Source: Halopseudomonas laoshanensis (GTDB taxonomy: Bacteria > Pseudomonadota > Gammaproteobacteria > Pseudomonadales > Pseudomonadaceae). From it: DNA of 64,000 nucleotides. Shown one piece after another: positions 47,867 through 56,237 of this stretch (the stretch's first letter is position 1; every line of letters starts with the position of its first letter). The DNA is taken from the NCBI RefSeq assembly GCF_008365385.1, contig NZ_QOVF01000005.1, forward strand, positions 100,976-164,975, in the 5' to 3' direction. The position numbers and the translations under genes were made by a program. The notes beneath the pieces are model-generated. The model was not told where the DNA came from and did not search any database. It saw nothing but the letters and a program-made list of their open reading frames with translations.

Positions 47867-48265
47867 TCACTGCGTCCTCACCGTATCGTATGAAGGCAAG
47901 GCATCGTAGCTTGCTGACCAGCCGGGCTTGGAAGCAAAAAAGATATTGGCATCCACCGGGTGGTTGGGTTCTTCATCCAGAGTACCTAATGCTATCTCGT
48001 AGGGCGTCTTGTCGCCCAGCAGCTTGAAATACAGGCTTGAACCGCAATTCGGGCAGAATCCACGTTTCGCCTCAGGCGAGGAAGTGAATTCCTTGATCAG
48101 CTCGCCGCCCTTTACCCAGGTTAGGTCTTCTAGGGCGACTGTGCCGAATACCCCATACGCCGAGCCGCTGGATTTTCTGCACATGGAGCAATGGCAGTTG
48201 GCGATTCCCGGAGAGAACCCTTTAATGTCGTATTGAATGCTGCCGCACAAACAACTGCCCTTCAT
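47867..48265 (-). CDS. GFA-family protein, second copy
   Basis: From MKGSCLCGSIQYDIKGFSPG at 48265 the protein is 132 residues, with CHCSMCRKSSGSAYGVFGTV and RGFCPNCGSSLYFKLLGDKT as zinc motifs. The upstream in-frame extension has no domain match. It belongs to the same family as the gene at 45963-46376 but is clearly diverged from it. Function is unknown. Confidence 0.87.
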   Translation of the reverse strand: MKGSCLCGSIQYDIKGFSPGIANCHCSMCRKSSGSAYGVFGTVALEDLTWVKGGELIKEFTSSPEAKRGFCPNCGSSLYFKLLGDKTPYEIALGTLDEEPNHPVDANIFFASKPGWSASYDALPSYDTVRTQ

Positions 48266-48328
48266 GACTGCCTCCGATGCTTTGAACATGGCGTGCATTG
48301 ACCCGAGGCTGACGGCCAGCCCGCGCAA

Positions 48329-48369
48329 GCCGAGCGCCTCTAGCCGAGCGCCTCTAGCCGAGCGCCTCA
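48329..48369. repeat. 14-bp tandem repeat, about three copies
   Basis: GCCGAGCGCCTCTA occurs at 48329-48342 and 48343-48356, with a third, slightly changed copy at 48357-48369 that contains the stop of the VOC gene. Copy number could vary between strains. Confidence 0.7.
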
Positions 48370-48795
48370 GAACGTGATCCGGATCGACCCTGCACTTCGT
48401 TTGGCCATTCCGTGATAAACCGCCTCGATATTATTGCCATCTGGATCAAGCACGAAAGCGGCGTAATAACCCGGATGATATGTGCGTTCTCCAGGGGCGC
48501 CGTTTTCCCTGCCGCCGTTGGCTAAGGCCGCTTCGTGGAACGAGTCCACCATGCCACGGCTGTGCGCCTGAAACGCCAGATGATGCCGGCCCGTCAGGAT
48601 GCCCGCGGAAGACTCACTGTCTGATGTGGAAATAAACAATTCGTCCGCCCAAAAATAATCGTCGGCGCTACCACCGATTGGAATATTCAGGCTTTTCAGG
48701 ATCGCCCCGTAGAACAGCTGAGCTGCGGGAAGGTCTTTTACTACCAGTTGAATGTGGTCGATCAATCGACCCCGGTGAAGTTCTTGCGTGTCCAT
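48367..48795 (-). CDS. VOC-family (glyoxalase/bleomycin resistance) protein
   Basis: The 142-residue protein has LIDHIQLVVKDLPAAQLFYG at the start and GYYAAFVLDPDGNNIEAVYH at the end, marking the two halves of a VOC fold. The metal ligands (His in DHIQ, Glu near the end) are consistent with a metal enzyme. Substrate unknown. The stop lies within a tandem repeat. Confidence 0.87.
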   Translation of the reverse strand: MDTQELHRGRLIDHIQLVVKDLPAAQLFYGAILKSLNIPIGGSADDYFWADELFISTSDSESSAGILTGRHHLAFQAHSRGMVDSFHEAALANGGRENGAPGERTYHPGYYAAFVLDPDGNNIEAVYHGMAKRSAGSIRITF

Positions 48796-48984
48796 CCCAT
48801 CCTCCTTTCAGCTGAACTATCCCAAGAGACTGGATGCTCGCCTAAAGGGCGGACTGCTGCCCAAATGGGTGGAAAACTCATCCTCGCCCGCAGAACCGAC
48901 AACAGCCGATTATTATGCGTTTTGATGTGGAAGAATCTGAGTGCAAGCTTCAGGCTAGCAGCTGCAGCAAGGAATGCCACAGCC

Positions 48985-49335
48985 TCACTGGCGAAGAACC
49001 TTGTCCATAGTCTTACCTTTGGCGAGTTCATCGACCAGCTTGTCCAACTGGCGAATCTGCTTCATCAGCGGATCCTCAACCTCTTCCACTCGCACGCCGC
49101 AGACCACACCCTTGATAAGTGAACGATGTGGGTGCAGAGCCGGGGCTTGGGCAAAGAAGGTTTCAAAGTCGGCTTGTTTAGTAATTTGCTGCTGCAGTCC
49201 GGCCTCGTCATAGCCAGTAAGCCAACAAATCACGCGATCAACCTCCTCCTTCGTGCGTCCCTTACGCTCGGCCTTCTTCACATACAGCGGATACACCGTA
49301 GCAAAGGGTGTAGAGAAGATTCGATGTGCGGGCAT
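48985..49335 (-). CDS. DUF2200 family protein
   Basis: The 116-residue protein starts [20 protein letters not shown] and contains [20 protein letters not shown] and [20 protein letters not shown], typical of DUF2200. The C-terminal helices are charged. Function is unknown. The start and its AGGAGATG ribosome region lie about 40 bp downstream of map. DUF2200 genes are typical of mobile or accessory regions. Confidence 0.85.
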   Translation of the reverse strand: MPAHRIFSTPFATVYPLYVKKAERKGRTKEEVDRVICWLTGYDEAGLQQQITKQADFETFFAQAPALHPHRSLIKGVVCGVRVEEVEDPLMKQIRQLDKLVDELAKGKTMDKVLRQ

Positions 49336-49377
49336 CTCTGCATCTCCTGAGGTTCAGCGGGTGGGCATGCCGATAGC

Positions 49378-50151
49378 CTAGACGCGTTCCTCGTCTCGCA
49401 GTGTAAGTACTTCATAACCAGTCGATGTGACCGCAATGGTGTGTTCCCACTGAGCGGACAACTTCTTGTCACTGGTGACAACCGTCCACCCATCCTTCTT
49501 GGTTTTAACTTTGGCCTTGCCCTGATTGATCATCGGCTCAATGGTGAAGGTCATGCCTTCCTGCAATACCAGGCCTTTGCCCGGCCGCCCGAAATGCAGT
49601 ACCGCAGGCTCCTCGTGCATCTCGCGGCCGATGCCGTGGCCACAGTACTCACGAACAATCGAGTACCCATGCTTCTCCGCATAGTGTTGAATAGCATGGC
49701 CCACATCGCCCAGAGTGGCCCCGGGTTTGACCATGCGGATACCCTGCCACATGGCTTCGTAGGTTTTATCCACCAGGCGCTGCGCCAGTGGAGTCACCTC
49801 GCCGATCATGTACATCTTGCTGGAATCAGCGATAAACCCGCCCCGCTCAAGCGTGATATCCACATTGACGATATCGCCCGGCTTCAGGGTCTGATTTTCA
49901 GAAGGCACGCCGTGGCAAACAACGTGATTGACTGACGAGTTAAGCACGTACTGATAACCGTACTGCCCTTTGCTGGCTGGGCGCGCGCCCAACTCGCCAA
50001 CGATATACCGCTCGGCAAGGTCGTTGATGGCCATAGTCGACATACCGACCCTGACCTCGCCATCCAGATACTTGAATACCAGAGCAAGAAGCCGCCCAGC
50101 TTCTCGCATCAACGCCAACTCTTCCGCGTTCTTCAGCGCCACCTTAGCCAA
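49378..50151 (-). CDS. map: Methionine aminopeptidase type I
   Basis: A TTG at 50151 with GGAGG seven bases upstream gives 257 residues starting (M)AKVALKNAEELALMREAG. The metal ligands are visible: VNVDITLERGGFIADSSKMY (Asp pair), EYCGHGIGREMHEEP (His), FTIEPMI (Glu) and QWEHTIAVT (Glu). It removes initiator methionine. Its start overlaps the ParD-like gene by eight bases. This is likely an accessory copy, since the house-keeping map is normally near rpsB. Confidence 0.93.
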   Translation of the reverse strand: MAKVALKNAEELALMREAGRLLALVFKYLDGEVRVGMSTMAINDLAERYIVGELGARPASKGQYGYQYVLNSSVNHVVCHGVPSENQTLKPGDIVNVDITLERGGFIADSSKMYMIGEVTPLAQRLVDKTYEAMWQGIRMVKPGATLGDVGHAIQHYAEKHGYSIVREYCGHGIGREMHEEPAVLHFGRPGKGLVLQEGMTFTIEPMINQGKAKVKTKKDGWTVVTSDKKLSAQWEHTIAVTSTGYEVLTLRDEERV

Positions 50152-50350
50152 GGGCAAGCCTCCGAGGAACAACATCGGCATGCTTCATCTGATCACTGAT
50201 GATCTGAGAAAAGGACATGTCCGGATTGGCCTCAGCCAGCATCCCGATTTTTATCCAGAACTCGGCCTGTGCATTGATGGAGCGGACCATCACTGAGCTG
50301 GCCTTGCGAATGTCTTCATGCAACTGATCGTCGATCTTTACAATACCCAT
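50144..50350 (-). CDS. ParD-like antitoxin family protein
   Basis: From MGIVKIDDQLHEDIRKASSV at 50350 the protein is 68 residues; SINAQAEFWIKIGMLAEANP and FSQIISDQ follow. It matches the ParD-like family, ribbon-helix-helix proteins resembling type II antitoxins. No ParE-like toxin gene is adjacent; instead map follows with overlap. A regulator of map, or an orphan antitoxin, is possible. Confidence 0.72.
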   Translation of the reverse strand: MGIVKIDDQLHEDIRKASSVMVRSINAQAEFWIKIGMLAEANPDMSFSQIISDQMKHADVVPRRLALG

Positions 50351-50511
50351 AGCGGATCCTGAATATACGAAACGTATACGGATCATATTCTCTGAAATAG
50401 TAAACCGCAAGGATGAGGAGTGCTTGAGCACTGCATGAAGATCGGTGATCGGAAGGGACACCTGGTTACTGCGCAGAGTCTGGTGGTGCCCTCACGTGAA
50501 GGAAATATGTG

Positions 50512-50901
50512 CTAGCGAATGACTTCGATTTTGACGTCAATCAAACCCGATCTGGTGTTGCCTATACTGCTAAATGCTGACTTTGAAAGATCAATAATTC
50601 GGCCCCTCACGAATGGCCCTCTGTCATTGATCTTTACCACAACACTTTTACCATTCTGAATATTGGTCACCCTCACGCTAGAGCCAAATGCCAGCGTTCT
50701 ATGCGCCGCTGTTTTTAGCCCATGCTGGTAAAGCTCACCGCTCGCAGTTTTTCTATTCTGATGCAGGTCCGCATAGAAGGACGCCTTGCCTGATTCAGTG
50801 AATCCAACCCTGCTGCCGCCCGCGCCCGGTTGGGTCGTAGAGCAAGCGGCTAACAGACTGCAGAAAGTAAATATCAGTAATCTGTGGGAAAGGAATTTCA
50901 T
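50512..50901 (-). CDS. RlpA-like double-psi beta-barrel lipoprotein
   Basis: From the ATG at 50901 the 129-residue protein has a lipoprotein signal (MKFLSHRLLIFTFCSLLAAC, lipobox LLAAC) and an RlpA-type barrel: GKASFYADLHQNRKTASGEL, AHRTLAFGSSVRVTNIQNGK and NDRGPFVRGRIIDLSKSAFS. The catalytic-type Asp and other residues of the barrel are present. It lacks the SPOR domain of full RlpA, so septal targeting is doubtful. It may be a murein-active lipoprotein. Confidence 0.87.
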   Translation of the reverse strand: MKFLSHRLLIFTFCSLLAACSTTQPGAGGSRVGFTESGKASFYADLHQNRKTASGELYQHGLKTAAHRTLAFGSSVRVTNIQNGKSVVVKINDRGPFVRGRIIDLSKSAFSSIGNTRSGLIDVKIEVIR

Positions 50902-50974
50902 TCTTTGGTCTCCATGCATCAGCACGAACGTCTGCATATGCCGTAGCTTACTACGGACGCTGACTCAAACCGAA

Positions 50975-51739
50975 CTAACTCCGATACGCCAGATAGGCCC
51001 TCACCAGCTCAAGCAACCTTTGCCTGCCAAAGCTAGGATCGTGACCCGCGTGCACGACATTCACGGGAAGGCTTTGCAGGCGTTGCATGGTCCTGATGTA
51101 GGCCGTGATGTCGGCATCCGGCAACGTGTCCAGTAGCGGACCATCGTATACCGCATCGCCAGAGAATAACGTCCCGGAATCCTTTTCCCAAAGTCCGATG
51201 CTGCCCGGCGAGTGCCCGGGCAGATGCAGAACCTCAAATACGCGATCTCCCAGGTCAATCATCTGCCCCTCAACCACAACCTGGGTAGCCGTGCACGCCG
51301 GGGTACGGAAGGCTTCAGGGTCAAAGCCTTCATAGGGGTAAGCATCGATCAACACGTCAGGTACGTCGTAGCCCTGCTCTTCGATAAGGGCGCGCATATT
51401 TCCCGGCCAGTGATTGCTGCACAGCACCGGGAACTCATCTGGATGCTGCAGCTGCGATGCTTCGATCGGGTGAACCAGCCGCTGTGGAAACTCGTGCAGG
51501 CTCCCGGCGTGGTCCATGTGCGTGTGAGTGGCAATCGCGATGACTGGCTTATCGACCAGTTCGGCAATGGCTTCATGCAGCGAGCTGATGCCCATGCCGG
51601 CGTCAACCAACAGGTCTGAATCCCTGCCACGCACATGCCAGATATTGCATTGGAACAGCCGAGCGACATGGGGCTCCCAAATTCGGGTTATCCCATCGCC
51701 AACGGATTCACTGGCAAACCACCGATCGGCCACCTTCAT
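50975..51739 (-). CDS. MBL-fold metallo-hydrolase
   Basis: The 254-residue protein has the full MBL metal set: THTHMDHAGSLHEF (HxHxDH), LHLPGHSPGSIGLWEKDSGT (His), LFSGDAVYDG (Asp) and VHAGHDPSFGRQRLL (His). It is the third gene of the minus-strand run after a binding protein and an isochorismatase hydrolase, with three bases between it and the latter. Substrate unknown; a hydrolase of a nitrogen-rich compound is possible by context. Confidence 0.88.
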   Translation of the reverse strand: MKVADRWFASESVGDGITRIWEPHVARLFQCNIWHVRGRDSDLLVDAGMGISSLHEAIAELVDKPVIAIATHTHMDHAGSLHEFPQRLVHPIEASQLQHPDEFPVLCSNHWPGNMRALIEEQGYDVPDVLIDAYPYEGFDPEAFRTPACTATQVVVEGQMIDLGDRVFEVLHLPGHSPGSIGLWEKDSGTLFSGDAVYDGPLLDTLPDADITAYIRTMQRLQSLPVNVVHAGHDPSFGRQRLLELVRAYLAYRS

Positions 51740-51742
51740 GCT

Positions 51743-52435
51743 TTATCCCCTCTGCCAAAGCTCAATTAGCTCATCCTGCTTTGCCACAGCACCGAAGATG
51801 CCACCCTCGTTCATCATCATCATCAACGATGCCTCGTGCAGCTCTGCACTTCCCGCGCCACAACAATCTTCAACCAATAGACAGTCGTAGCCCAGGTCGT
51901 TGGCTTCTCGTAACGTTGAATGCACGCATACGTCCGTTGTCACGCCGCACAGCAACAATTTCCGAATGCCCTGAGCACGGAGAATCTGGTCCAGATCCGT
52001 CGCATGGAATGCGCCATTGCCTGGCTTGTCGATGATCAGTTCAGCCTCTTGCGGCTTGAGTTGCTCAACGATGTCACACCCCGCCTCGCCCCGGACCAGA
52101 AATCGACCCAAAGGCCCGGCGCCACCAATAGGCGCGCCCATGGCCTGCGCTCGAGCGCGCTTGGTAGGGCTCAGGTCCATGAGATCGGGCCGGTGCGACT
52201 CGCGAGTGTAGATCACCAGCATGCCCTCTTCACGCGCGCCAGCGAGCAAACTCCGAGTGGGCTCAATAGCTGCTTGGGTGGAAGCCAAGCTGTAGCCCAT
52301 CTGGGCGAAGTAGCCGTCCGGGCTGAGAAAATCCTGCTGCATATCAATAATGAGCAGGGCGGTGTCCTGCGCGGACCATTGGCCACTCAATGGCCAATGG
52401 TAGGGACGCGAGCTGGGTAAAGGCGCCCAACTCAT
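51743..52435 (-). CDS. Isochorismatase-family cysteine hydrolase (biuret/ureide type?)
   Basis: The 230-residue protein has ALLIIDMQQDFLSPDGYFAQ (Asp), LIIDKPGNGAFHATDLDQIL (Lys) and KLLLCGVTTDVCVHSTLREA (Cys), the triad of the isochorismatase superfamily. The GVTTDVCVHST region resembles biuret hydrolases and RutB-like ureidoacrylate amidohydrolases. It overlaps the binding-protein gene by four bases, and that protein resembles urea-type substrate-binding proteins; both point to ureide breakdown. Inference only. Confidence 0.8.
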   Translation of the reverse strand: MSWAPLPSSRPYHWPLSGQWSAQDTALLIIDMQQDFLSPDGYFAQMGYSLASTQAAIEPTRSLLAGAREEGMLVIYTRESHRPDLMDLSPTKRARAQAMGAPIGGAGPLGRFLVRGEAGCDIVEQLKPQEAELIIDKPGNGAFHATDLDQILRAQGIRKLLLCGVTTDVCVHSTLREANDLGYDCLLVEDCCGAGSAELHEASLMMMMNEGGIFGAVAKQDELIELWQRG

Positions 52436-53484
52436 TGCGCAAGCTCTGCGGAGTAAGTGGTCGGGAAACGCAGCTTGATATTGTCAGCATTGCCGAGCAC
52501 GCGTTCCTCAGCAAATTGCACGCCGACGTAATCCGGGCCGGACGCGCCCTCGCCCAGCAGGCCGTTGTCCCAGGCGAACTCGGTGATATTACCCATAGTG
52601 TCAGCGAACTCCGGATCTTCAATAAGCGCCACAGCTTGTGACGGCGTAAAGAAGTTGATGGTTGCTGTTTGTTCGGCGAACCCTTGGGCATCAGTGGCCA
52701 ACGCCTCAGCCATATAGCTCACTGCCTTGTCATGCTCTGGGTGTTCAGGAGAAAGCATGGCGATCACCTCGTACCAGGCTCCGGCCAAGGCCTTTCCCAA
52801 CCCCGGTGTTTGCTCAAGAAGGTCCGTACGGACGACCAGAATGTCGGTAATTTCGTTAGGGATATCCGAGCTGTCAAAGAGCATAGTGGTATCGGCATTT
52901 TGCGCCAGAATCTCGCTTAACTGCGGTTTCCAGGTGACCACCGCCTGACTGTCGGCAGATTGAAAGGCAGCAATAATGTCAGCATCGGAGGTATTTACCA
53001 CGGTCAGATCGCGTTCGCTCATATCATGTTCAGCTAGCGCGCGCGCCAGCAGGTAGTGAGACCCGGAAAGCTCCACCAGATTGACCCGGGTATCCTTCAG
53101 ATCCGCCACGGTTTTACCGGTACCTTTCATGACCAGCGCATCGCTGCCGTTGGATGCGCTGAGCAGCAAGGCTGCCGAGGAATCAACGCCGCCCGCCGCA
53201 GGGATGGTCAGCGCGTCCAGAGTGATGGCAATAACGCCATCAAACTGCCCGGCGGTGTATTGGTTCTGAGCTTCGATATAGTCATTCATCTGCACTGCTT
53301 TGAGGTCAATACCGTAGCGGTCGCCCCACTTGGCAAGTATGCCGCTTTCCTCGGCATAGCCCAGGGGCATGCTGCCGGCATAGATGGTCCAGGCAATGCT
53401 GAAAGAGGGTTTATCTTCGGCTTGCGCTGGCGAGATGCCAGCGACCAAAGCAAGTGCCAGGGCAAGGCCAGTAAAAATGCGCAT
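52432..53484 (-). CDS. ABC transporter substrate-binding protein, urea/nitrate/taurine type
   Basis: From MRIFTGLALALALVAGISPA at 53484 (GGGAG ribosome site) the 350-residue protein has a signal peptide and a NitT/TauT-type binding fold: WTIYAGSMPLGYAEESGILA, YTAGQFDGVIAITLDALTIP and TWKPQLSEILAQNADTTMLF. It resembles putative urea-type binding proteins. No permease or ATPase gene follows; the isochorismatase and MBL genes do. A LysR gene lies upstream on the same strand. Confidence 0.82.
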   Translation of the reverse strand: MRIFTGLALALALVAGISPAQAEDKPSFSIAWTIYAGSMPLGYAEESGILAKWGDRYGIDLKAVQMNDYIEAQNQYTAGQFDGVIAITLDALTIPAAGGVDSSAALLLSASNGSDALVMKGTGKTVADLKDTRVNLVELSGSHYLLARALAEHDMSERDLTVVNTSDADIIAAFQSADSQAVVTWKPQLSEILAQNADTTMLFDSSDIPNEITDILVVRTDLLEQTPGLGKALAGAWYEVIAMLSPEHPEHDKAVSYMAEALATDAQGFAEQTATINFFTPSQAVALIEDPEFADTMGNITEFAWDNGLLGEGASGPDYVGVQFAEERVLGNADNIKLRFPTTYSAELAQ

Positions 53485-53564
53485 AGGTAACTCCCATTGA
53501 GGATTCGTTGACACCAGCAGTGTCCCTCGGGGGAAGCCAGGCATAAATGACCGGGTCTGCAGGT

Positions 53565-54500
53565 TTACCTGTCAGTGGATGCAGGCATGCCGAACACCTC
53601 AAGAACCGCCGCCAGATCATCGCGAAATGCGTCTACCGCTGGTGTCTGGCTGTCACGGCTGCGCCGGGCAGCGGCCTCAATCAAGGAGCTGCGCCGGAAG
53701 TGATCGGGGCGTACGGCAACCATCTGGCCGCTTTCGATCCAGACCCGCGCATAGTGATTGGGCAAAAACCCCACATGACTACCAGCCAAAATCAGCAGGG
53801 CGGCCGCCTCCACATTTGAAACCCAAGCGGTGACGTGCTTCGGGTCGCCGCCCAAAGGGGTCGTATCCTGGGAACCAAGAAAATGGCGGGCGACCTTGGC
53901 GCTGATCTGCAGCTCCTCTTTCACATCCGCCAGAGAATCCGCGCCGGCGAGCGGATGCGAGGGCGCGCATACAAGCCAATCGGTTTCCTGATAGAGCGGC
54001 TGGTAATCCAGTTCTTCCAGATGCGCGGGAAATATCCCTATGCCAACATCTGCAGCATGATTCAAAAGCGCCTGCTCAATCTGAAAAGGCGCCATCACTT
54101 CCATATGCAGGTGAACCTCGTTTGCGCTGCGCGCGCCGTAACGCTGCAACACATTGCGCAAAGGACAGTTGGGGTCCGAAATGAGATTGTCGATCATGGC
54201 CAGGCGCAACTTGCCGGAGAGGTGACCCTTCAATGTTTCCGCGCCATCTTCAAAGCGGCGCAGTGCCAGGGTCAGGTCGATAGTATTGCGGTAGATCTGC
54301 TCACCTTCGCTCGTCAACGCAAACCCTCCACGCCCCCGTTCGCAAAGGCGCAGGCCAATACGCTCTTCGAGCTGGCCCAATTGCCTGCTTATCGTAGAGG
54401 CATCACGATTAAGCAGCGCCTGGGCATTGGCAATACCCTGCGATTCAACTACAGCGATAAAGACTTCAAGCGAACGCAGGTCTATGTCTGAAAGACGCAT
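53565..54500 (-). CDS. LysR-family regulator of the binding-protein operon
   Basis: The 311-residue protein has an N-terminal winged helix (LRSLEVFIAVVESQGIANAQ, DASTISRQLGQLEERIGLRL) and a LysR effector domain. It is 80 bp upstream of the binding-protein gene on the same strand, so it probably controls that operon, perhaps cotranscribed rather than divergent. Effector unknown; a ureide or similar nitrogen compound is inferred. Confidence 0.87.
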   Translation of the reverse strand: MRLSDIDLRSLEVFIAVVESQGIANAQALLNRDASTISRQLGQLEERIGLRLCERGRGGFALTSEGEQIYRNTIDLTLALRRFEDGAETLKGHLSGKLRLAMIDNLISDPNCPLRNVLQRYGARSANEVHLHMEVMAPFQIEQALLNHAADVGIGIFPAHLEELDYQPLYQETDWLVCAPSHPLAGADSLADVKEELQISAKVARHFLGSQDTTPLGGDPKHVTAWVSNVEAAALLILAGSHVGFLPNHYARVWIESGQMVAVRPDHFRRSSLIEAAARRSRDSQTPAVDAFRDDLAAVLEVFGMPASTDR

Positions 54501-54552
54501 AGGACAACTTCCGGATTACAGTAAACCAGCACTCCTTGAAAACGGACTGCCC

Positions 54553-55011
54553 CTAAAACATCAGTACCACGCCCCCGGTGACCACCGCAAAGAGCACGGA
54601 CAAGCCGATTACCATACGCCAGTTAAAAGGCGGTGGCGGCGGTTCCACTGCAAGCTCTTTCTCAAGGTAGTTTTTCAGCAGCCGGGTGTTACGTGTATTG
54701 GCTTTGTAAACAGCGTCAAACGCGTCCCCAAATACCGGCAACAACCCGCCCACAAAATCGATGCCAACATTGCGCAGCATACGCCGTTTGACCTCCTTAC
54801 TCGCACCGGCTCGCTGCGCTTCCAACAAGACATAGCCAGACATCGCCAAACCAATCACGTCACCCACCACCGGCACCAGGCCTACAACGGCCTCGACACC
54901 AATCTTGAAACGGGTAAAAGGCAGGCTGATGCTGCTATCCGTGAAGCGGCTAAATTTATCCAGGCGCTCAAGAATTGCCCGTTGTTTGGCTTCGGTGGGT
55001 TGTGGCGCCAT
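54553..55011 (-). CDS. DUF4112 membrane protein
   Basis: The 152-residue protein has LPFTRFKIGVEAVVGLVPVV and GDVIGLAMSGYVLLEAQRAG plus VGIDFVGGLLPVFGDAFDAV, the repeated GxxPxxGD pattern of DUF4112, and a C-terminal membrane helix after a proline run (EPPPPPF). Function unknown. A 31-bp hairpin (55109-55139) lies upstream. Confidence 0.87.
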   Translation of the reverse strand: MAPQPTEAKQRAILERLDKFSRFTDSSISLPFTRFKIGVEAVVGLVPVVGDVIGLAMSGYVLLEAQRAGASKEVKRRMLRNVGIDFVGGLLPVFGDAFDAVYKANTRNTRLLKNYLEKELAVEPPPPPFNWRMVIGLSVLFAVVTGGVVLMF

Positions 55012-55181
55012 GATGTCTCCGCGGATGGCAAAGCTCCGGTATGGAGCGTTGTGGTCATGTATGGAGAGTATCAGGTAAGGCAGGAAGTTCAGAAACTGGT
55101 CGAAGGCAGATGTTGGGCGCGACTGGGGCGCGTTACATCAGAGCAGATGCCCAGCGCTGAAAGAAGAAACGCGACGGCTAC

Positions 55182-55586
55182 TCAGGCATCGCACCATACC
55201 AGCCCTGCGTAAGGCGTATCCCTGAGTTTAGCCAAGCGGGTTTCCAATGTGCCGCAATGCAGCTCAAGCCGATGGCCATTCGGGTCAAGAATATAGACGG
55301 AATCGCCTTCACTGGTATTTTGCTTCCATTCTTCGACACCCTCCTGCTGCAGCCTGTTACGCAACGCAGAAAGCTGAATCTCGCTGATGTTGAACGCCAC
55401 ATGCGTATAGTCTGTGGATGGCTCAGTCGTTCCCACACTTAGACATAACCAGGTATCGCCCGCCGTCAGGTACGCGCCGGAATCCCAGACAACATGGAGC
55501 TTCATTTCCAAAAGGTCACGGTAGAACCAGATTGAAGAACTCAGATCCGCTACCGAAAACGTGATGTGATTGATACCTGTGACCAT
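55182..55586 (-). CDS. fosA: Fosfomycin resistance glutathione transferase FosA-like
   Basis: From MVTGINHITFSVADLSSSIW at 55586 the protein is 134 residues. The FosA residues are present: His7, Thr9, Tyr39, Trp46, His62 (DYTHVAF), Lys88 (WKQNTSEGDSVYILDPNGHR with Ser92, Ser96, Tyr98), Glu108 (LELHCG) and Arg117. It would add glutathione to fosfomycin with Mn and K ions. The complete set makes it a likely functional resistance enzyme. It sits among accessory genes. Confidence 0.88.
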   Translation of the reverse strand: MVTGINHITFSVADLSSSIWFYRDLLEMKLHVVWDSGAYLTAGDTWLCLSVGTTEPSTDYTHVAFNISEIQLSALRNRLQQEGVEEWKQNTSEGDSVYILDPNGHRLELHCGTLETRLAKLRDTPYAGLVWCDA

Positions 55587-55669
55587 GCGTTTGATCCTCA
55601 AGAAAGTCACTGGGAGCAAAGTCCTTAAAAGGGCATTAGGCGGCCTTTGGCGCACGCGGCTGCAGCGGA

Positions 55670-56212
55670 TTAAACAGAAGTCTCTTCTGGGATCTGAGCC
55701 AGGAGGTCGGTAACGCCGATATCCACGCCCGCCTGTGATAGCAAAGTAGAGACTTGCCCACGATGATGAGTCTGATGATTAAAGAAATGCAGCACCAGGC
55801 TCGAATATCGCTTGTTGGCAGGAACCCCTTTAATGTTGTGATAGCTGAGCACAAAATCCAGATCGGCTTCGGAAAGCTGTTCCGTCCAGTTGATGATCTG
55901 GCGATCCAGCCAGAATCGCTGAGCAGATAAGCCATCAAGATCATCAAAGAGCATCTGATCCAGACTCGCCGGGTTTTGCAGGTCAGCGACCTCCCGCAAC
56001 GAATTCAAGCAAGACGGATGGGTAGCAAAGCGTTTGAGCCAGATGGTATCCCCAGCGAGGATGTGGTTCAGCGTTCCCAGGATGGAACCAAAAAAGGCCC
56101 CTTGGTCTCTCGCTAAATCTGCCGCAGATAGCTGACCTGCAGCCTGATAAATCTTCGAGTTCATCCACTGATTGTAGGTGGCTAGCAATTCAAAGTGATA
56201 TTTCAGACTCAT
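55670..56212 (-). CDS. DinB-family four-helix-bundle protein
   Basis: The 180-residue protein starts MSLKYHFELLATYNQWMNSK and contains LNHILAGDTIWLKRFATHPS and VLHFFNHQTHHRGQVSTLLS, with the three metal His residues of the DinB/YfiT superfamily. It may be a metal-dependent thiol transferase or hydrolase. It lies 25 bp after the broken DoxX-like gene on the same strand. Confidence 0.87.
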   Translation of the reverse strand: MSLKYHFELLATYNQWMNSKIYQAAGQLSAADLARDQGAFFGSILGTLNHILAGDTIWLKRFATHPSCLNSLREVADLQNPASLDQMLFDDLDGLSAQRFWLDRQIINWTEQLSEADLDFVLSYHNIKGVPANKRYSSLVLHFFNHQTHHRGQVSTLLSQAGVDIGVTDLLAQIPEETSV

Positions 56213-56237
56213 AAGATTTCCATTCCACGTTTAACGC

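Noticed and set aside
55109..55139. Hairpin GATGT...ACATC upstream of the DUF4112 gene, considered as attC or terminator
   Set aside because: The GTTACATC end resembles an attC core only loosely, no partner box exists, and no T tract follows.
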